Shown here in pieces: positions 37,466 through 47,600 of a DNA stretch of 64,000 nucleotides. A model generated the notes under the pieces. The model saw nothing but the letters and a program-made list of their open reading frames with translations, did no database searches and was not told the origin of the DNA. The stretch is from Variimorphobacter saccharofermentans (GTDB lineage: Bacteria > Bacillota > Clostridia > Lachnospirales > Lachnospiraceae), in the NCBI RefSeq assembly GCF_014174405.1, contig NZ_JACEGA010000001.1:1362001-1426000 (forward strand), in the 5' to 3' direction. The position numbers and the translations under genes are program-made. Every line of letters begins with the position of its first letter. The first letter of the stretch is position 1.

Positions 37466-37487
37466 ACTGATGGAAAGGAGTATTGGA

Positions 37488-38057
37488 ATGATATACATAC
37501 TATGTGGAATAAGCATATTCACTGTTTTATCTTTAACTATATTATATTATTTTTCGTTCGCGAGAGTAGAGTATGACTATGAAATAAATCTGAATGTATC
37601 AAGTGATTCGTTTGAAAATTACGGTTTTATTCCCGAACGCTATACGGGAAGGGGAGAAGATATATCGCCCTCACTGAAGATTGATAAGGTTATTGCAGAA
37701 GCGAAAAGCATTGCTATCATAATGGATGATCCCGATACCCCGATTGGGACCTTCACTCACTGGGTAGTCTGGAATATTCCTGCTAATATAAGTTATATAC
37801 CGGAAGGATTACCAAAAGAAAAATCAATCGCTCTTCTTGGTGATGCATGTCAGGGTAAAAATGGCTATCTTACTACAGGATACCGGGGACCTAAACCTCC
37901 TAGAGGAACTGGTGCCCATTTATATAGATTCAAGGTATATGTTTTAGATACGGAGCTAAAATTGAAGAGCAGCGCCGGTAAAAACCAATTGCAGAGAGCT
38001 ATGGATGGTCATGTACTTCAATATGGAATATTGACAGGAAGATTCGGATGTAAATAA
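37488..38057 (+). CDS. PEBP / YbhB-family Raf-kinase-inhibitor-like protein
   Basis: A 189-residue protein. An N-terminal hydrophobic helix (about 2-22) anchors or exports it. The PEBP fold follows with its ligand pocket motifs DDPDTPIGTFTHWVVWNIP and GYRGPKPPRGTGAHLYRFKVYVLD, both intact. Bacterial members have no settled function; phosphate- or lipid-headgroup binding is assumed from the family. The start at 37488 follows AAAGGAG; an in-frame ATG at 37470 overlaps that site. It lies 32 bp before the EFR1 ferredoxin gene, so the two are probably co-transcribed. Confidence 0.85.
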   Translation: MIYILCGISIFTVLSLTILYYFSFARVEYDYEINLNVSSDSFENYGFIPERYTGRGEDISPSLKIDKVIAEAKSIAIIMDDPDTPIGTFTHWVVWNIPANISYIPEGLPKEKSIALLGDACQGKNGYLTTGYRGPKPPRGTGAHLYRFKVYVLDTELKLKSSAGKNQLQRAMDGHVLQYGILTGRFGCK

Positions 38058-38089
38058 GAAAGCAAATAGGTAAATTGAGAGGAGATCAT

Positions 38090-38884
38090 ATGATTACAAA
38101 AATATTTTATTATTCAGGAACGGGGAATTCATTATCTGTTGCCCGCAAAATTGCTGTTGGATTAGAAACGGCAGAGCTGGTATCCATACCCAAGGTAATA
38201 AATGAAGATATTAATACGGAAGCGGATGCAGTTGGTTTTGTATTCCCTGTGTATGGTTGGGGATTACCACAGATTGTCAAGGATTTTATTGACCGTCTCA
38301 GCTTATCTCAGGTCCAGTACATATTTGCAGTAGTTACCTGTGCCGGAACACAAGGTGGTACTCTGATACAGCTTAAAAAAATACTTCAAAGTAAGAAATG
38401 CGATTTACATGCTGGCTTTTCTGTTAAGGAAAATAGTTACTCGCCAATGAAGCAGGTCCCCATAGAAAAATTTGTAATATGGTTGAACCGGAAATCCAGA
38501 CCACTTCCGATTGAAGACCGTTTACCTGAAATTCTCTCAACCATTAAGCAGAGGCATTTGCATGAACCTGAGATCGGATCATCCTTTGCAGCATGGCTGG
38601 GGACAACAATCTTACATGATTCGGTCTTACAGGAGTTAAGAAAATACGGAAAAGACTTTTATGTTGATAATAAGTGTAACCATTGTGGAACATGCGTAAA
38701 AGTCTGTCCACGAAAAAATATTCAAAAGGAGAATGACAGCATAATCTGGAAGGGTAATTGTGAGCTTTGCTTTGCCTGCCTCAATTGGTGTCCCCAAAAA
38801 GCCATCTGGCTAAAGGATGAACTGCTGCCTCAAAGACGATCTCATCATCCGGAGATAAAAATATCGGATATTATCAATGAATGA
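38090..38884 (+). CDS. EFR1-type flavodoxin-ferredoxin fusion protein
   Basis: A 264-residue redox protein. The N-terminal flavodoxin-like domain starts with the FMN phosphate loop YYSGTGNSLSVAR. The C-terminus carries two [4Fe-4S] motifs, CNHCGTCVKVCPRK and CELCFACLNWCPQK, both with all four Cys. Proteins of this kind are common in strict anaerobes and shuttle electrons; the partner is unknown. The start at 38090 follows GAGGAG. It ends a putative tetR-PEBP-EFR1 unit, with a hairpin at 38903 just after the stop. Confidence 0.9.
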   Translation: MITKIFYYSGTGNSLSVARKIAVGLETAELVSIPKVINEDINTEADAVGFVFPVYGWGLPQIVKDFIDRLSLSQVQYIFAVVTCAGTQGGTLIQLKKILQSKKCDLHAGFSVKENSYSPMKQVPIEKFVIWLNRKSRPLPIEDRLPEILSTIKQRHLHEPEIGSSFAAWLGTTILHDSVLQELRKYGKDFYVDNKCNHCGTCVKVCPRKNIQKENDSIIWKGNCELCFACLNWCPQKAIWLKDELLPQRRSHHPEIKISDIINE

Positions 38885-38902
38885 ACAGTGAATACACGAT
38901 AT

Positions 38903-38954
38903 CTCCTAAGTAGACAAGGAATATAACAAAAGTCTACTCAGGAGGTATTTTTTT
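38903..38954 (+). repeat. CTCCTAAGTAGAC hairpin repeat, copy 1
   Basis: CTCCTAAGTAGAC pairs with GTCTACTCAGGAG around a 15-nt loop and is followed by a run of seven T, so it also serves as terminator for the EFR1 gene. A second copy lies at 39577-39626, and the two bracket an IS30 remnant. Confidence 0.75.
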
Positions 38955-39225
38955 GTGTTTTGCATATAGGTCAATTGAAAAGGTAAATTCACTACCATTA
39001 TCTCCAATGAGAACTTTAAATAAAGTCGCAGAAGATATCGGGTCGCAACTCAAAGTATAGTTGGTCGATGATATCGATTACGGATTGTGATGTATTTGCA
39101 TCTCTGATAAATGCCAGCATTTGTTGATGGATAGAAAAGTGTAGCGTAAGAAGAACATTCCCACCTTTTACGCCTTCAACGGAATCCATTTCAACATTTG
39201 GAAGACAGGGATGTGCAATATATAA
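38934..39225 (-). pseudogene. IS30-family transposase fragment, frameshifted
   Basis: Read on the minus strand, the sequence gives HPCLPNVEMDSVEG (first catalytic Asp), then LLTLHFSIHQQMLAFIRDAN and SQSVIDIIDQLYFELRPDIF. After a frameshift near 39015 it continues KVLIGDNGSEFTFSIDLYAK (second catalytic Asp in DNGSEF). These are the DDE-domain blocks of IS30-type transposases. The N-terminal DNA-binding part and the final catalytic Glu are absent. The fragment stops inside the hairpin repeat at 38903-38954. Confidence 0.75.
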
Positions 39226-39576
39226 AAAAATGGAATATATGCTTTGCATATAATCTATATTGATGAAAAAAAGCAGAATCAATTACTTGATAAAGAAGCA
39301 ATCTACAATCTTTCCGAGCCGGAATATAAGGAGGTTAAGGCAGATTGGCGGAGAATCTATTTATAATCGTTTTGATAATATCTATGTCTTAAATCTGGTG
39401 GAATCGGGACTTCAAAAAGATGTCCAGTATCTGAAGGGTGAACATATATAAGAGGAAAAACCGATATTTACAATATGTGCTTCTCAGATTAAGGTTGAAG
39501 AGATGGAACAGATGAATTTGTTGTTTTAGATTTTATGGGATTTTCATACTTTATTTAAATTATGTTCTTATAAACC
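39226..39576. other. Degenerate stretch without a supportable gene
   Basis: Short overlapping open frames appear on the plus strand (for example 39260-39451, 63 codons, and the LDKEAIYNLSEPEYKEVKADW stretch in another frame near 39285-39360). Switching between frames suggests a decayed gene, but I cannot identify its family. Confidence 0.35.
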
Positions 39577-39626
39577 CTCCTAAGTAGACATGGGAAACAG
39601 CTCAAATCTACCTAGGAGGTAATTTT
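39577..39626 (+). repeat. CTCCTAAGTAGAC hairpin repeat, copy 2
   Basis: CTCCTAAGTAGAC (from 39577) pairs imperfectly with TCTACCTAGGAG, followed by GTAATTTTG. It shares its left arm exactly with copy 1 at 38903 and differs in the loop. Confidence 0.7.
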
Positions 39627-39657
39627 GTTTATCTGTGTGTATCTATGTATATATTTG

Positions 39658-39686
39658 TTGCACGGTAAAACTTGTCGTGATATAAT
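39658..39686 (+). promoter_or_regulatory. SigA promoter of the collar/SLH cluster
   Basis: TTGCAC (39658-39663), 17-bp spacer and perfect TATAAT (39681-39686). The next convincing start codon is at 40010, so the leader would be about 320 nt. The 74-codon open frame at 39705 in this leader lacks a ribosome site. Confidence 0.65.
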
Positions 39687-39789
39687 GGAATAAAAAGTTA
39701 AAAAATGTTATTTTATACATACAGAACGATTAACTATATCGATATTTCATTTGAATATTCTACTCATCAACGCAGCATTTCAAAAATCG

Positions 39790-39834
39790 TACAATGGCTC
39801 TGTAACAAAAATCTTTACAATGGCTCTGTAACAA
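39790..39834 (+). repeat. 19-bp direct repeat in the cluster leader
   Basis: TACAATGGCTCTGTAACAA occurs at 39790-39808 and again at 39816-39834, a 26-bp period with perfect identity over 19 bp. It lies within the putative 5' leader of the surface cluster. Confidence 0.75.
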
Positions 39835-40009
39835 CAATCACCGAAAAATGTAAATCAGGTATGAGACAAATGAAAGTACCGCTTTCATTTGTTGTTAATA
39901 TAAGAAATATCATCAGATACACAGAATAATTCCTTGGCTGACAACAACACAGATCTTGTAGTAGGTATTGTTAATGAATATGAGAAAAATACGGGAAGGG
40001 AGATTTTTT

Positions 40010-40258
40010 ATGGATCAATTTGTAGGCGATATTCAGTTGTTTGCACTCGATTTCCCACCATATGGTTGGATGAAGTGCGAAGGACAGACTCTGAGTACAA
40101 GCGAGTACCAAGTTTTGTTTTCGTTATTAGGGACGAGATTTGGCGGAAATGGTCAGACTACCTTTTGTTTGCCTGACTTAAGAAAAGCTTTGCCAATACA
40201 GGGAATGGGTATGAGTTATTGTATTGCATATTACGGATTGTACCCAATGCCGCAATGA
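40010..40258 (+). CDS. Miniature tail-collar (MdpB-like) protein 1
   Basis: An 82-residue protein with the phage tail-collar (PF07484-type) signature: GWMKCEGQTLSTSEYQVLFS followed by LLGTRFGGNGQTTFCLPDL. Microcystin-dependent-protein-like relatives are usually 170-200 residues; here the middle is missing and the chain passes directly from LPDLRKALP to the family's closing segment YCIAYYGLYP. There is no signal peptide. The start at 40010 follows AGGGAG; the longer frame from 39968 adds unrelated residues. It is the first of four closely spaced genes. Function is unknown in bacteria; no other phage gene is nearby. Confidence 0.8.
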   Translation: MDQFVGDIQLFALDFPPYGWMKCEGQTLSTSEYQVLFSLLGTRFGGNGQTTFCLPDLRKALPIQGMGMSYCIAYYGLYPMPQ

Positions 40259-40302
40259 TTATGAATACTGAGATCAATTATTTGTTATAGGAGGATTATA
40301 TT

Positions 40303-40545
40303 ATGGAGTATTATTATGGACAGATTTGTGTATTTCCTTATATTTTTGTACCTAGGGGATGGAAGCTATGTAATGGAGAGCTCCTTCAAATTTCGCAGAA
40401 TCAGGTGCTGTTCTCCTTGATTGGTACTAAATTTGGAGGAAACGGAACTACTAATTTTGCTCTTCCTAATCTGCAGGGAGCGGAACCGGAGCCCGGCACA
40501 GGCTACTACATATGTGTAGAAGGTGTATACCCAAGCAGAAGTTAG
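40303..40545 (+). CDS. Miniature tail-collar (MdpB-like) protein 2
   Basis: An 80-residue paralogue of the preceding gene, 44 bp downstream. It keeps GWKLCNGELLQISQNQVLFS, LIGTKFGGNGTTNFALPNL and the closing YYICVEGVYPSRS, and again lacks the usual central region. There is no signal peptide. AGGAGG precedes the ATG. The two copies are clearly related but well diverged, suggesting an old duplication and perhaps a heteromeric assembly. Confidence 0.8.
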   Translation: MEYYYGQICVFPYIFVPRGWKLCNGELLQISQNQVLFSLIGTKFGGNGTTNFALPNLQGAEPEPGTGYYICVEGVYPSRS

Positions 40546-40597
40546 GATTATTAGAATAACCCTGAAACTACGAAGGGATTAGAAAGGATGATAAATA

Positions 40598-41626
40598 ATG
40601 GCAGGTAACATCGCTTTGAATAAGTATGCCACTGCAAGTAACTCTGTATTCCCCTTCACACCTGCAAAGGCAGTGAATGGTGTGGAGAGTTACTTAGCAC
40701 GTTGGCTTGGATCACTAAATCAGTCGAATCCTTATAACTGGCTGAGTGTGGATCTTGGCGATCTCTATTGGGTTAATCGCTGGGTCGTTAAACACATGGG
40801 TGAGGTGGGTTGGCCGGACTCTTACAATTTAATCGATTATAAGCTTCAGGGAAGTGTAGATGGTACGAACTGGTCTAATTTAGATTCGGTTACAGGTAAC
40901 ACTGCAAAACTAACAGATAGATCGTTTTTCCCGACTAAGGTGAGATATGCCAGGTTATATATTACATCAGGGATAAGATGTAATCCTAAATTTGCATCGG
41001 TTGCCGGTTTTGAGCTATATGCTGCCGATCCTACTGATTCAAAATTGTCTGGCTTAGTATTGAGTAATTCAATAGCGCTTATTCCAGAATTTGATCCGGC
41101 AGAAAATACATATAATGCCAATGCAAAATATGATGACAGTAGTATTACGGTGACTCCGACTGTGGCGGATCCCAGAGCATCAATCGAGGTGAATGGTTCG
41201 CCTGTGACCAATGGACAGCCATCGAAGCCAATCAGCCTAAATGTAGGTGTTAATAGTGTGATACCGATTAATGTCACCCCGTATATCGGAAAGGTCAATA
41301 CCTACACAATTAATGTAGTAAGAGCGACAAGTCCGTATTTATCGGGACTTACATTACAATCAGGAAGAACGATTATTCCTATCAATCCGGTATTTGAAAA
41401 GAATATATTACATTATTCCGGTGAAATTAATAGAGTGAATAGCCTGACTGTTACAGCGAATGCAGAGGATATCAATACGAAAATCATGATTAAAGGACAA
41501 GATGCCACAAGCGGAGTAGCTATGACCATTCCGGTAAATGTCGGGCTTAATAGTATTGATATTATAGTTGAATCTAAAACAGGGGTTGATTCTAAAACAT
41601 ATGTATGTGACATTGTAGTCACATAA
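40598..41626 (+). CDS. Leaderless discoidin (F5/8 type C) plus cadherin-like protein
   Basis: A 342-residue protein. Residues 1-147 resemble an F5/8 type C carbohydrate-binding domain (NIALNKYATASNS, WLSVDLGDLYWVNRWVV, KVRYARLYI). Two cadherin-like beta-sandwich domains follow (about 150-243 and 246-341), each with the L.L..G...P.F......Y......V...TV..A...A...G pattern. No signal peptide, membrane helix or anchor is present, which is odd for domains nearly always found outside cells. AAAGGATG precedes the start. Spacing to its neighbours is 52 bp on each side. Confidence 0.8.
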   Translation: MAGNIALNKYATASNSVFPFTPAKAVNGVESYLARWLGSLNQSNPYNWLSVDLGDLYWVNRWVVKHMGEVGWPDSYNLIDYKLQGSVDGTNWSNLDSVTGNTAKLTDRSFFPTKVRYARLYITSGIRCNPKFASVAGFELYAADPTDSKLSGLVLSNSIALIPEFDPAENTYNANAKYDDSSITVTPTVADPRASIEVNGSPVTNGQPSKPISLNVGVNSVIPINVTPYIGKVNTYTINVVRATSPYLSGLTLQSGRTIIPINPVFEKNILHYSGEINRVNSLTVTANAEDINTKIMIKGQDATSGVAMTIPVNVGLNSIDIIVESKTGVDSKTYVCDIVVT

Positions 41627-41678
41627 GATATTGTCAGTAACAGTATGTAAATATCGGATATTGGAAAGTGAGAGGTTT

Positions 41679-44600
41679 ATGTATAAAAGAAGAGCAATTT
41701 CACGTTATATATGTTTTATATTTCTACTTAGTTTCTTTTTCTTTTTATTACCAGCTAATATAAAGGCTGCAGTAATCATTGATAATGATAATTTTCTTCA
41801 GGATATTGCGACGGATAGTATGAGGGTAGGAAATGCATTTATAGAACCTATGTATACAATACCTAGTACTGATGGCTCTTATATAGTTAATTATGTAGGA
41901 AGTAGTTATAGTGCCTTTCTTTTAACTTATGAACGTGCGGCAGTGAAGTTAGACTTGTCTGACATAACAGGTACTATCCAGAGTGCGTCATTAGAGTTAT
42001 ATATTGTAGAGGTTAACGGGAATCCTGTTGTTAACGTTATACCTACATCAGACAGTACCTGGAATGAGTATGATACTAGTACATCATTTCCTGCATTTGA
42101 TCCGGAAGAAGCAATATATAGTAATTTTCCGATTACTGCTGCCCATGTCAATTCACCGATAAGCTTCGATGTGACAAGTGACATACAAGCCAGAGTGGAC
42201 AATGGAGATGATAAGGCAGTATATGTTCTTACTGGTCGAGAAGGGACTTTTGATGATGATTTTGCTTTTGTATGTAATCAGCATCCTGATGCTAGTAAAT
42301 GGGCAAAGCTCGTCATTGAGTATGTACCGGCGGCAGCTGCTCCTATTGTCACAGGAACAGCTTATATCAATGATACTACTCCTACTTGGAATTGGTCATC
42401 AGGAGGTAATGGAAACGGTATTTTCCGATATAGGCTGGACAATAGTGATTTATCGATCGGGGCTATTGAGACAGTTGATACGAGCTATACGTCGGAAATT
42501 CCGTTAATGGATGGTAGTCATACGCTGTATGTCCAGGAAAGCAACGGAGCTGGACATTGGTCACCATCTGGAACATATACGATTACTGTTGATACGATAT
42601 CTCCCAATGCTCCATTGGGGTCAGCATCAATATTAACCAATGACCCGACCCCAACCTGGAATTGGACATCTGGCGGTGGAGGAAACGGTAATTATAGATA
42701 CAAGCTGGACAATAGTGATTTATCCGCCGGAGCATCATTAACAACTTCAACAAGTTTTACCCCCGTGAGCCCGTTAGCGGATGGAAGCCATATTCTTTAT
42801 GTACAGGAGAGGGATGATGCAGGTAACTGGTCGTCAAGCAGAAGCTATGAAATAGTGATTGATACAACACCTCCGAATATGCCAATTGTTACAGGAACAA
42901 CACCGGTAACAACCGGTACGCCGACCTGGACCTGGTCATCAGGCGGAGAAGGAATTGGAGACTACAGATATAAATTGGATGATAACGATTTGTCAACATT
43001 CTCGACACTCACTTCAGGAAACAGCTATACTCCTGGTAGTTCTCTTCCGGATGGGGAACATGTGCTTTATGTACAGGAAAAGGATGAAGCAGGTAACTGG
43101 TCATTGAGCGGGAGCTTCAGTATTACGATTGATACCATGAAACCCAACGTAGAAATTGATACCCCGGGACTCTTGGAACCTAGAATAGCCAAAGAATCAC
43201 CTATTCCGGTGACAATAACCTTTAACGAGCCGGTAACAGGCTTTACTGGAAGCGATATTCTTATTAACAACGGTACCATTTTGGCAGGTAGCTTTTCTGG
43301 AAGTGATTCAACCTATACAGTCAATATAACACCCTCGGGCCAGGGAGTAGTTACAATTGATGTACCGGCAGGTGTAGCGCAGGATGCTGCCGGGAACTCC
43401 AACAACGCAGCGGCTCAGATTACCATTAACTACGATAATGTACCACCCACGGATGGAACCATAAGCATCAATGGTGGAGCACCCAATACGACAGATACGC
43501 TTGTCACTTTAACGTTGTCTGCGACAGATGCAGTGCAAATGATAATCAGTGAGGACGTTACCTTTACGGACGCAAGCTATCAACCATATGCTACAAGCGT
43601 AAACTTTGAATTAAGTAATGGAGATGGTGAAAAAACCGTATACGTAAAATTCAAGGATGCAGCGGGGAATGAGACGGAAGCAATCAGTAGTACAATTATA
43701 CTGGATGCAACGATCCCCATAGTCTTTTTCAGCTCATCAGAGCAAAATCCAACGAGTAAGTCACCATTTTCGGTTGCAATAATCTTCAGTGAGAATGTAA
43801 CAGGCTTTACAGAAAATGATATTGTAGTAGGGAATGGTACTATCAGCTCATTATTGGGATTCGGATCTGTGTATACTGTGAATGTTACACCTGCAGCAGA
43901 TGGTGATGTGACACTGGATATGGCCAATGGAGCAGTTCAGGACATAGTCGGCAATGATAATATGGCTCCACTTCAGTTCAGAATAACATACGATTCTCTG
44001 CCACCCACTGGTGGGACAGTAAGTATTAACGGTGGTGCAACCTATGCGAATAGTTCCACTGCAACGCTGACTCTATCTGCCACAGATGCGGACTATATGA
44101 TAATAAGTGAGAACAGCGATTTTAGCGGAGCTAGTTATGAAGCATATGCAACAAATAAGAGCCTTGAACTAAGCGCCGGATCAGGTAATAAAACGGTATA
44201 TGTCAAGTTCAAGGATGAGGCAGGCAATCAGAGTGAAGTAATCAGTGATTCCATAATATTGGATATGGATAGGCCTACGATAGAAATTGTAACTACCGGC
44301 CCAAATCCAACCAATAGTAATTCGATTCCGATTACAATAACCTTTAGTGAGCCTGTAACGGATTTTAGTATAAGTAAAATTGTTACTACCGGTGATATCA
44401 GTGATTTTAGTGGAGATGGGACAGTATATACTTTTATACTGAGTCCGAATATAGCAGGTATAGTAGATATTACATTTACAATAACGATAGTTGCGGATAC
44501 AGTACATGATCAGGTCGGTAATGGTAATTCACTAACTGAGTATTCCATAAATTATGATACTGAGGCTCCTACGTTGGGGATAGTTCAAATCAACAGCGGT

Positions 44601-47600
44601 GATTCCTATACGAACAGTAGAGAAGTTATATTGTCATTCTTTGCATCGGGTGCGACTGTGATGATGATAAGTGAAGACGAGAATTTTGATGGAGCTAGCT
44701 ATGAGGCTTATCATACCAACAAGAACTTTACCTTAAGCTCAGGCGATGGTAATAAAAGAGTATATGTAAAATATAAGGATGCTACCGGCAATGAGACAAC
44801 TTATGATATACATGATGATATCATACTGGAGACATCACAACCTTCAGTAACCATACTATTAGATGGAACATTTGAGGGCAAAGAATCGACTAATGAATCA
44901 TCCATCGATTTTCGAATCGAGTTTAGTGAAACGGTATCCGGTTTTGATTTAAATGACATAACTATAGTGAATGGCTCTGTTTCTAGTTGGTTTGGGGACG
45001 GGCAAGTTTATTCAGTATCGATTCTTCCTTTAGCCCAGGGAACGGTGACTGTGAGTATGGATAGCGGAAGGGTACAGGATGCAGCGGGTAATAATAATAC
45101 TGCTGCTCAGCCGATCAGTATAAACTATGACAGCATTCGGCCGTCTGTTACTGTATTCGGTACATCGCCTAATCCGACAGGTGATACACCAATACAGATT
45201 AATATAAACTTCACTGAGCCTGTGACAGGATTTACAGCCGGTGATATTACAGTCACAAACGGCACAATGAGTAATTTTAGTGGAAGCGGAGCGAATTTTA
45301 CAGTAGATGTTACACCTGCAACTGATGGAGAGGTATCGGTAGCTATTCCGGAAGGGATGGTTACGGATTCGACCGGCAACACGAATACAGGATCAAATCT
45401 CTGGGTTACGACCTATGTTGCACCGCTTACTGTAACTTACAACTATAATTACGATTCAGAAGGAGTATATACTACTCTGGCGAATGTTCCATATGGTAGT
45501 GCAATCACTAAGCCATTAACTAATCCGACACGAACCGGGTATCGCTTCGAAGGCTGGTACAAAGAAGCAGAGTGTATTAATCCATGGAATTTTGCGAGTG
45601 ATAAGGTTACCAGCGATTCAAATATTTATGCCAATTGGGTAGCAAAAAACCAGGTATCCATCACGGAGGACATACAGGAATATTTGTATGATGGAGTGAA
45701 AAAGAGTTTTGTAATAAGTGGTATGCCGGATGATAACTTCATAATTACCTATAATCAGGGCTCAAGCAATGTTGATCCTGTTAGCCCGGGAAGTTATAAT
45801 GTTGTAATTAGTAGAGCAGAGGATGATACCTATGTCGCTTATAACAAATCAATTACTGGAGGTCTTGTAATTATTCCTTCTCCGATAACGATAGCAGCAA
45901 TTACAGGAGTTGAAGTACCTAGGATAGGGAGAACACCAGTGATTGCTATCACCGAGACAGCACAGTATACAGGAATGGTTACTTGGAGTCCGGTAGTCAC
46001 CTCATTTGCCTCCAATACGGTCTATACCGCTACCATTACCCTGACACCTAAGACAGGCTATACATTGAGCGGAATAACTGAGAACTTCTTCACTGTAGCT
46101 GGAGCAACAACGACCAATGAAGCTAATTCGGGCATTGTCACAGCAGTGTTCCCGAATACCGGAACAAGCCAGTCAGAGGGAGGCGGAGGCGGTGCGGGTA
46201 CTGCATCCACAACACCTAATACTCCGACATATAATGCAAATGTTAAAACAGATAGCGGTCAGACCTCTTTGCTACCGGCCAGTGTTGATAATAAGACAGG
46301 AAGAGTAAGTGTTAACATTGATACGAGCAACAGTCTGCTATCAAATGGGGAATCTGTGACTATTAATATGCCATCCATAAGCGGTGTTAATTCCTATACT
46401 CTTGGTATTCCTGTTCCAAGCCTGTCCACTTCGAAAAGACAAAGGTCAATTATACTCCATAGTGATGCAGGCAGTATAAATATTCCGTCCAATATGTTAG
46501 CAGGAATTAAGAACCTGAGCAATAGCGCCGATACAAAGGGGACTAAGGCGGAAATTACTATTAGCCAAAGTGATAAGACCAATTTACCTAAGAAGGTTAA
46601 GGATGCTATTGGTGACAAACCTGTTATTCAACTTTCATTGTCCATTGATGGCAAACTGGTGGAATGGAATAATCCTAATGCACCGATAGCGGTATCCATA
46701 CCCTATAAACCCTCCGGCGAAGAGCTCGCTAATTACGAGAACATTGTTGTTTGGTATATTGATAGTAATAACAAAGTGGTTGCAGTACCAAATGGCCGTT
46801 ATGACCCGGCTACAGGCACCGTTAAATTCTTTGTTACCCATTTCAGTGATTATGCGGTAGCATATGTAGACAAGAACTTCAATGACCTTAATGACGTAAA
46901 ATGGGTTGAAAAAGCGATCGATGTCTTGGTTGCTAAAGGTATTATGGACGAAACCGGTGATGGTACTTTCTCGCCGGCAAAGAAAATTACCAGAGCGGAC
47001 TATATCGTATGGCTTGTAAGAACTCTTAATCTTACTGCGACCCTTGATGATAACTTTGATGATGTTAAACCGAACGCATCCTATTACGAAGCAGTGGGTA
47101 TCGCTAGAAAACTGAATATCATCTTGGACGATAGGGATAACCTGTTTCATCCGAAGGATAAAATATCCCGACAGGATATGATGGTACTGACTACCAGGGC
47201 TCTCATGATCAGCCAAGGCCTGAAGATTACGAAGGATAATACGGTATTAGATAAGTTCAAAGACAAAGAGGATATTGCCGACTATGCAAGAAGCAGCCTT
47301 GCATCGCTTGTCAAGAATGGACTGACTGTCAGCTCCAGTAATAAATTAAAGCCCAATGAGAATGCAACACGGGCAGAGGCAGCAGCGTTGCTCTACAGCA
47401 TATATAATAAATACACGAATGTCCCGACAGCTGCCGTTGATGACACAGCTGTTGAGGCACCTTATCCGATTACCGCACCGGGTAACCTCAAGGCAGTTTC
47501 CACAGGTAAAAACAGTGTAAAGCTCACATGGGATACAGTAGCAGGAGCAACAAAGTATGTGATTTATCAAGCAACCTCCAAGAATGGAACCTATAAAAAG

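Noticed and set aside
37369-37473. CRISPR-like array
   Set aside because: Units abut without spacers, are degenerate, and no cas genes are present.
39705-39929. 74-codon open frame in the collar-cluster leader
   Set aside because: No ribosome site, no recognisable family, and it contains the 19-bp direct repeat; treated as untranslated leader.
39934-40176. 80-codon TTG-start frame overlapping the first collar gene
   Set aside because: It reads the collar gene out of frame and lacks a ribosome site.
40010-40545. Prophage interpretation of the tail-collar genes
   Set aside because: No capsid, portal, terminase, integrase or lysis gene is nearby, and the neighbours are surface proteins.
46635-47216. 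193-codon antisense open frame in the giant surface gene
   Set aside because: It is a shadow of the SLH-encoding region without independent support.
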